From NCBI RefSeq assembly GCF_963855985.1, contig NC_087099.1, forward strand, positions 12,430,001 to 12,494,000: a stretch of DNA of 64,000 nt, read 5' to 3'. Of this stretch, positions 60,801 to 64,000 are shown piece by piece. The stretch comes from Ostrinia nubilalis (lineage: Eukaryota > Arthropoda > Insecta > Lepidoptera > Crambidae). Both the position numbers and the translations under genes were made by a program. Every line of letters starts with the position of its first letter. Within the stretch, counting starts at the first letter, position 1. A model generated the notes under the pieces. That model was not told where the DNA came from and ran no database searches. It worked only from the letters and a program-made list of their open reading frames with translations.

Positions 60801-62520
60801 AAGACGAAATAGGTTATCGTCATAATATTGACTTTATACTGAAATGGAAGTTCAATGACGATCGTAAGTCAGATGAATTTATTTTATTTTATTTTATTTA
60901 TTTATTAGGGACATCAACAGCTTACAGATTTCAATGTAACATTAGACACTTAACACTATGGAAAGCCAATAACAGATATCCACGCAGTAACTTAGTTTAA
61001 ATTTTGTCTGTGTACAAACAAACATTTGTGAAGAGAAGCTGGGATAAGTTACATAATTTTATTAGTCTTATTACAAACATTTTACAATTAAACTTGTAAA
61101 ATATTTGCAAAAAACAGTGCTCATAACCTATTAAATTATACTATATTTACATTCCACATTGTTATTTACCATTTACTCGAACGCCAAATGGAGGGAAGCA
61201 CAGCAAAGAGCGAGGTTAAGCGCTGTCATCAACCTTATCACACAGACAAGGTTGAGCAACGTAGTATTATATTATTTCGAAGATAACGACGAATGCTTCC
61301 GTCGTTCGTGTTATAATAATAATGCTCGATTCTAATCACTGAATCGGAACTTAATTAGTGATATTAATTCAAACAAGGCGTTAGGGTACAAGCAACAGCA
61401 AATACTATTTTTATTTAAGCAGTATTTAGCTTGATGTGCTGTTGTTGTACTTTGTATGATTTTAGCTTCATTGTGTGGCCACAAAGAAAAGTTTGCTGAA
61501 CTGATGTGACAAAAGCCATATTTTTAGCGTTGGCGTTTGACTACAAAGAACTAGCTCCCTTACGTCTAGAGCTATATTTGAAACGTTGGTGTGTGGCCAC
61601 AAAGAGCAGCTAGCTCAAGCCATATCATTAGCGTCAGAGTAGTCACAAAGAACAACTAGCTTATTTAATGTGAAAAAAGTCCAATTTTTAGAATCGGTGT
61701 ATAGCTCGGTCTGTTTCAACTCAACTAACATAGTTTTTAAGTGCAATTGTTATTAACAAACTGAGTCCTAGTAACTTGAATAAAGAATCATTTATTATTA
61801 TTATTATAGCTACAAAGAAGAGCTAGCTCATCTCAAACGGCAAGTCATATTTTTAGCACGGATGTGTGGCCACAAAGAAGAGCTAGCTCACGTTTAGTTA
61901 TATTACAAGCAAAGTTGATTCGCCACAAAGAGCAGCTAGCTCAAAGGGCCATATCATTAGCGTCGGTGTGGCCACAAAGAAGAGCTAGCTCACGTTTAGT
62001 TATATTATAAGCAAAGTTGATTCGCCACAAAGAGCAGCTAGCTCAAAGGACCATATCATTAGCGTCGGTGTGTGGCCACAAAGAAGAGCTACCTCACTAT
62101 AAGGGCCATTAGTTTTGGTGTATGGCCAGAGTAAATACAAATGTAGTAGTAGGTCATCTTCATAGAAACGCACCGAGCGCGGTTTGTATGTGAGCGCGCC
62201 AATATACGTATGCGGCGCGCACACACACACTGACAAAATTCGGCGCAACCACGACTGGCTCCCCGCTAATCCACGCTAAATTTTGTCAGTGTGTGCGTGC
62301 GCGCTCACATACAAACCGCGCCCGTGCGTTTCTATGAAGATGACCTACTCATTTGTATTTACTCTGGTATGTCCCCCAGGTATAGCTCACCTAATATGAC
62401 TTCTGGCGCGCGGTAGTGGCGCGTCGAGACAATGGTACTGTGGTGCTCGTGGTCGAAGGTTGCGCTGCCGAAGTCAATTAGTCGCACGTCGCTCCGCTTC
62501 ACACGCAGCAGATCGTGACT
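54743..62520 (-). CDS. Doa: LAMMER/CLK-family protein kinase (Doa-like), C-terminal part, last five exons
   Basis: Dual-specificity kinase that phosphorylates SR splicing factors, mainly in the nucleus. Exons present, 5' to 3' on minus: 62520-62391, 60189-60045, 59388-59283, 58787-58640, 54813-54743. They total 600 nt (199 aa plus stop) with all phases matching. Signatures in order: [11 protein letters not shown] (DFG), [20 protein letters not shown] (activation segment, APE), [40 protein letters not shown] (LAMMER motif), [52 protein letters not shown] and a tail GNDRARCNG...SRSHSLSR* resembling the Drosophila Doa C-terminus. The N-terminal region and N-lobe lie beyond 64000. The catalytic HRD region should be in the next exon upstream, not found in 62521-64000. 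Family is certain; orthology to Doa is inferred. Confidence 0.95.
54908..55222. mobile_element. Foldback MITE flanked by TTAA
   Basis: Outer arms GCTTCAGCCAAAC / GTTTGGCTGAAGC are flanked by TTAA (54904-54907, 55223-55226). A longer arm continues with AAGCCTGGTCCGTGAGCACG, TAGAATTTTGTCCAATGACC and CCAAGCTACCCA, inverted at 55080-55133. The right arm holds an extra about 70-bp segment that is itself a hairpin (GATCATAGGCCAAT / ATTGGCCTATGATC). TTAA suggests a piggyBac-type target, but the ends are not CCC. Confidence 0.7.
55227..55710. other. Kinase last intron, AT-rich
   Basis: Nothing recognised. Confidence 0.4.
55711..55911 (+). mobile_element. Non-autonomous Helitron-like element, 201 bp
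   Basis: A|TCTATATATATAAAAGAAAG ... AACTCAAGAACGGCTGAACC ... TTCGCCGGGTCAGCTAG|T. TC...CTAG between A and T, with the ending and the CGGCTGAACCGATTT word typical of a widespread insect family. Confidence 0.8.
55912..56900. other. Kinase last intron, AT-rich
   Basis: No element or exon recognised. Confidence 0.4.
56905..58639 (-). repeat. Tandem array of exon-end/donor units in the kinase last intron
   Basis: About eleven units of 113-154 bp, each with GTTAGTA on plus (TACTAAC on the gene strand) at 56912, 57066, 57179, 57318, 57469, 57959, 58031, 58162, 58298, 58435 and 58553. They continue with CGCGTCACAGCCG and CACTGACC. Two subtypes alternate: A (GGCTTGGCGTCGTGTATGC) and B (CTACCCAGCGTGGCTGACGC). 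Most end in copies of ACCGAGGCGCTGGTGCGGCG, i.e. the last about 30 nt of the penultimate exon. Intact donor GTGCGT copies sit at plus AC 57264, 58116, 58252 and 58392; in others GT has become AT. Confidence 0.9.
57585..57925 (-). mobile_element. LINE 3' fragment inserted in the array
   Basis: TGGTGACTGAGTTTGTTCCG, GCGTTTCTTCTCAGCACTTG, GGAGACATGTAAAGTGCCCC and CTGAATAAATATTTTTGATT form a very common lepidopteran LINE-derived segment. It explains the large spacing between units 5 and 6. Confidence 0.65.
58640..58787 (-). CDS. Doa: Penultimate kinase exon (end of C-lobe)
   Basis: Acceptor CTCCGCAG, donor CTCG|GTGCGT. Encodes [20 protein letters not shown] to [12 protein letters not shown]. Reading through the donor gives Gly-Ala-stop (TAG at 58632-58634). 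GC-rich with G/C third positions. Confidence 0.93.
58960..59021. repeat. 62-bp perfect palindrome
   Basis: Two 29-bp arms (left arm 58960-58988, ending CAGGAATAGC) pair perfectly around the 4-base loop CATA. AT-rich; lies in the kinase intron 58788-59282. Confidence 0.95.
59040..59168. mobile_element. 129-bp MITE with inverted ends
   Basis: GGTCTCCAGCGCGTGTTTTG and CAAAACGCGCTGGAGACC, continuing CCCTACACAAT / ATTGTGTAGGG. No reading frame, no clear target duplication. Confidence 0.75.
59283..59388 (-). CDS. Doa: Kinase exon (subdomain X-XI)
   Basis: Acceptor TTATTTCAG, donor CTT|GTAAGT. Encodes [20 protein letters not shown] then [13 protein letters not shown]. Confidence 0.95.
59575..60022. 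mobile_element. LINE tails and low-complexity tract in kinase intron
   Basis: 59580-59626 is a TTTGATTTGATTTGA-type tail. 59790-59905 is another tail (AATAATAATAAATACACTTT, ATTGCACACCAAAGATAAG). 59920-60018 is a plus-oriented LINE end (GCGCTGGATGCAGGCCGCTA, TTCAGCAGTGGACGTCATG, (ATG)n). The last ends only about 25 bp from the donor of the LAMMER-motif exon. Confidence 0.6.
60045..60189 (-). CDS. Doa: Kinase exon with the LAMMER motif
   Basis: Acceptor CGTTCCAG, donor ACAG|GTACTA. Encodes [20 protein letters not shown] to [15 protein letters not shown]. The G|AA split codon restores Glu at the 5' junction. Confidence 0.96.
60264..60520. mobile_element. 257-bp MITE with AATAT target duplication
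   Basis: AGACTAAGAGCTAGTGAACG and CGTTCACTAGCTCTTAGTCT are perfect inverted ends, flanked by AATAT (60259-60263 and 60521-60525). Confidence 0.85.
60530..60690. mobile_element. Probable SINE fragment
   Basis: TCGGAAGTTCGAACCCCATC contains a B-box-like core; flanking CACGGACTGGCGATTC is A-box-like but degenerate. Boundaries uncertain. Confidence 0.35.
60691..61439. other. Kinase intron, AT-rich
   Basis: A TTTTA-rich run (60880-60905), then AGGGACATCAACAGCTTACA, a common LINE-tail phrase. No exon. Confidence 0.4.
61470..62100. repeat. Minisatellite with CACAAAGARGAGCTAGCTCA core
   Basis: About ten copies of a 20-bp core, near 61480, 61541, 61598, 61651, 61810, 61870, 61931, 61971, 62024 and 62075. 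From 61866 they form a higher-order unit of about 103 bp (core, TTTAGTTATATTA, core, ATATCATTAGCGTCGGTGTG) repeated twice nearly identically. Confidence 0.85.
62126..62367. mobile_element. 242-bp foldback element beside a splice donor
   Basis: CCAGAGTAAATACAAATG ... CATTTGTATTTACTCTGG; arms of about 110 bp pair almost throughout (GGTCATCTTCATAGAAACGC, GCGGTTTGTATGTGAGCGCG, CACTGACAAAATT). TATG borders both sides, offset by one base. Its edge is 23 bp from the donor at 62390. Confidence 0.85.
62391..62520 (-). CDS. Doa: Kinase exon (DFG and activation segment)
   Basis: Acceptor TACTCTTCAG, donor TTAG|GTGAGC. Encodes [20 protein letters not shown] to [10 protein letters not shown] foldback element ends 23 bp downstream of the donor. 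Confidence 0.95.
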
Positions 62521-62574
62521 CTGAAGAGTAGAGAAAATTAGTAAATAAATATACATGGACAATGGACATGTTAC

Positions 62575-62665
62575 AGTGCGATAAGTCCCATGCCTAGCAA
62601 AGCTTTCACTGTGGGAACTAGATGACGGTTATAATCATACTTAAATATGTATGTACTTTTTATTT
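62575..62665. mobile_element. SINE fragment
   Basis: AGTCCCATGCCTAGCAAAGC, GGGAACTAGATGACGGTTAT and CATACTTAAATATGTATG parallel the body of the 7900-8160 SINE. Confidence 0.5.
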
Positions 62666-64000
62666 TAACCATAAATATCATGCCTTTACAAACGACTGTA
62701 TGAATATTCAATTAAGTCTGATTTGCAGTAAAAACTCGCTTGTAAAAGCGCTTTCTAAGTCTACTTGCAAAAAATAAACGAGTTTTATGAAAGTTTTTTA
62801 TAGCACCGTCGAACTTCACGTCCTACGCTATATTGCAAGTAATTATTTTCTGCTACAGTGTCAGCAATTTCTAAGACCTACATTTGAGAAGCTATGATGA
62901 ATCTGGAGTCATATATCGCATAATATAGCGAATCCACCCAGATTCCGTATGCTTGTAATACGAGCCTAACCGACCGTGTCGTACCGTCGATTGATATTCA
63001 ATAACAATTAAAGAAAATAAATCGTTCGAAGCGGCTGGCAATGGATTTATTTCCCACATTTAGAAAGTATAGTATTTTAAGTGTTATTGAAATTGAAATT
63101 GAAAAAATTTATTGTCAGACCGGGGTCCATAATCGTGTTATTATATCCATATTGCATTGACTTTTGTATTTTTTATCTCAATAATAAGTAATATTAAAAA
63201 GTACAGAGTTAATTTGTATGTTAGAAATGTATGAATATTTTAAATTACATAATATAAATTATCTTGAAGCCAAATTATCCATTTTCAAGAAAAAAAAAAT
63301 ATTGCGTATGTTTACTAGTGTTATTTACGCAACTGATATTATGTTATCACATTTGTTTAGTCTATTATGCTGATATTATAATTGTCCTATATAAGCCCGA
63401 ATAAGACTATTTGGATTGTCTACAGATGACATGACTAGGCATAGACATAGGCCATGAACATTAAACATTTCTACTACGAAATTACAACTGCGTATTAGAA
63501 AGAAGTTCTTTTGTATGATGTCATGAAATTTTACATATAACAACTGTTCTCAAAAAGGCGAGTGAACTCGTTAATTTAGTTTGTATGAATTCTTATCACG
63601 ACTATATTTGTGACGCAATAACACGTGTATACGTATTGTTGTGAACTGACGAGTTCAATCACCTTGCTATATTTACGATTCCAAACTAGGTGTTTACAAT
63701 CAAGGTGAGTTGAACTGATATTATATTGCGTTTTGTGGTGACATAAGTTACAGTATGACACATCTATATTAATAATTTCGTCAAGGGGTACGGTAGACTG
63801 GATCGAAACCTTATATGAATAACAAAGCATAAAAAAATAACGATTTTGAGTCGACAACATATATCCGCAAAATTCGGATAATGGAGAATTTCGTTAAATT
63901 CCGATGGCATTGACAAACAAACCGCTGTCGCCATCTTTAGTAGTTCACCATCCACTCACTATGCGATCAACGCCAAAAGCTGGGTTGTCATCGATCCATA
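62666..64000. other. Kinase intron to the window edge
   Basis: AT-rich. The next upstream kinase exon (HRD / KPEN region) was searched for on the minus strand and not seen. A 63-codon minus frame at 63764-63955 is unrecognised. Confidence 0.45.

Noticed and set aside
63764..63955. Minus-strand frame as the next kinase exon
   Set aside because: Does not contain the HRD/KPEN block that must precede the DFG exon.

Overview
The window looks like a piece of a moth or butterfly (lepidopteran) nuclear genome. It is AT-rich, with small GT-AG spliced exons in long introns, and it is crowded with Helitron-like elements, tRNA-derived SINEs, non-LTR retrotransposon tails and MITEs of lepidopteran type. 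No prokaryotic gene, operon, CRISPR array, rRNA or intact tRNA is visible. The organism call is inference from repeat types and from the three host proteins; no species is claimed.

Layout. (1) 210-3206, minus strand: a complete 7-exon gene for eIF2B subunit alpha (303 aa when spliced by hand, every junction in phase). (2) 3207-15696: intergenic, with a regularly spaced TGAC cluster just upstream of the eIF2B gene, a hAT-type MITE carrying a 20-base G run, Helitron-like copies and AT-rich DNA. (3) 15697-52443, plus strand: a complete 11-exon NADP-type malic enzyme (612 aa). Its first intron is 22.3 kb and its tenth is 4.9 kb, and both are filled with mobile elements. (4) 54743-62520 and beyond the right edge, minus strand: the last five coding exons (199 codons) of a LAMMER/CLK-family (Doa-like) protein kinase, with the activation loop, the [10 protein letters not shown] signature and an SR-rich C-terminus. 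Malic enzyme and the kinase are convergent, about 2.3 kb apart between stop codons; eIF2B-alpha and malic enzyme are divergent, about 12.5 kb apart between start codons. The three genes are housekeeping or metabolic genes with no evident joint pathway.

Most unusual signal. The last intron of the kinase (54814-58639) holds about eleven degenerate tandem units (about 56.9-58.6 kb). Many are copies of the 3' end of the preceding exon together with its 5' splice site, and each unit has a perfect TACTAAC heptamer (branch-point consensus) on the gene's sense strand. A gene for a splicing-regulatory kinase therefore carries an array of decoy splice signals. Retaining the intron gives an in-frame stop and removes the SR tail.

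Second signal. Four non-coding elements share an architecture in which a short oligomer, private to each element, is repeated many times: 24550-26584, 33576-34079, 48654-50842 and 51141-52228. Two of them share similar termini (GGGCATTTCTAC and GGGTATTTCTTCG) and 4-bp AT-rich target duplications, and may be a family of their own. Other structures include a 62-bp perfect palindrome, several foldback elements with target duplications, two minisatellites, a 119-bp tandem duplication, and a Helitron nest with a helicase remnant and an apparent captured 5' fragment.

All exon joins and alignments were made by eye; no database search was run.
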